A DNA stretch of 6,035 nt, taken from HGM04593 sp045589695. Its GTDB lineage: Bacteria; Bacteroidota; Bacteroidia; Bacteroidales; Bacteroidaceae. This document shows positions 5,904 to 6,035 of the stretch, piece after piece; the stretch's first letter is position 1; each line of letters begins with the position of its first letter. The notes under the pieces are model-generated. The model made no database searches. It had not been told where the DNA came from and saw only the letters and a list, made by a program, of their open reading frames with translations. Both the position numbers and the translations under genes were made by a program. The stretch is from positions 1 to 6,035 of the forward strand of contig JAZNPP010000018.1 in the NCBI GenBank assembly GCA_045589695.1, in the 5' to 3' direction.

Positions 5904-5963
5904 AACTCGCTTCGTGCGGCTATGCAATGTAAATTATACCCGCACTTCGCTCATACAGTCCTC
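5901..5963. repeat. Composite repeat, copy B, tail block
   Basis: CGGAACTCGCTT (5901-5912) and ACAGTCCTC (5955-5963) match the tail block of copy A. Between them GTGCGG (5914-5919) pairs with CCGCAC (5940-5945), and after one mismatch TAT (5921-5923) pairs with ATA (5936-5938). The position of a stem between the two conserved boxes is therefore shared with copy A although the stem sequence is not. Confidence 0.6.
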
Positions 5964-5970
5964 GCGCAAT

Positions 5971-5998
5971 GGCCTGCATCCGGCAGAAGTCGGAGGCC
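5971..5998. repeat. Bulged GC stem-loop near the right window edge
   Basis: GGCCT (5971-5975) pairs with AGGCC (5994-5998) and CCG (5980-5982) with CGG (5991-5993), leaving a GCAT bulge on the left arm. Beyond it the sequence becomes A/T-rich (CAAAATTTGTATTC) up to the window end, where a promoter or gene could begin but none can be supported. Confidence 0.35.
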
Positions 5999-6035
5999 AA
6001 GCGGTCTTAGGAAGACAAAATTTGTATTCAACTCC

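Larger units (their letters stand above)
4973..6035. other. Gene-free, repeat-rich intergenic region
   Basis: This stretch of about 1.06 kb has no open frame that looks like a protein. The two frames near 100 codons are low-complexity or Cys-rich and run through the repeats. It contains a terminator-like hairpin, a 119-nt palindrome, two copies of a composite repeat, and several inverted and short direct repeats, each listed separately. I see no tRNA, rRNA, CRISPR array or transposase fragment. The sequence continues to the window edge, so the region may be longer. Confidence 0.75.

Overview
The window looks like a piece of a Bacteroidales chromosome, probably from the Prevotella/Bacteroides/Muribaculaceae group. 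The first protein ends in a type IX secretion-style C-terminal tail (IYDLTGRR ... GIYVVNGKKVIVK) typical of that phylum. The two other genes have A/T-rich leaders without a Shine-Dalgarno sequence, also usual there. The non-coding right-hand part is full of the kind of palindrome-bearing intergenic repeats I associate with these genomes. Genus is not resolvable by reading alone.

Layout. (1) Bases 2-2371 hold the 3' part of a large modular secreted or surface protein whose start lies outside the window. It has repeated beta-sandwich-like modules, two chitobiase C-terminal-like domains, a lectin-like module and a sorting tail. It is followed by a good rho-independent terminator at about 2431-2466. 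(2) Bases 2593-4972 hold a two-gene unit on the same strand, wecB (non-hydrolysing UDP-GlcNAc 2-epimerase) and wecC (UDP-ManNAc 6-dehydrogenase), 22 bp apart. Together they convert UDP-GlcNAc to UDP-ManNAc and then UDP-ManNAcA, a uronic acid donor for capsule, O-antigen or other surface glycans. No glycosyltransferase, flippase or polymerase gene lies within the window, so the destination of the sugar is unknown. (3) Bases 4973-6035 (about 1.06 kb) contain no credible gene. They hold a terminator-like hairpin, a 119-nt palindrome built exactly around base 5093, and two divergent copies of a composite repeat (head 5191-5330 with tail 5377-5440; head 5658-5793 with tail 5901-5963), each carrying a strong stem-loop.

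The coding part is ordinary. The part most worth a second look is the repeat region. Both composite repeats keep a perfect palindromic stem although the stem sequence differs between copies. They also keep two sequence blocks 54-55 nt apart that bracket different inverted repeats. This suggests a folded RNA or a mobile, MITE-like or REP-like DNA element rather than decayed coding sequence. I cannot name the family or prove mobility from one window.
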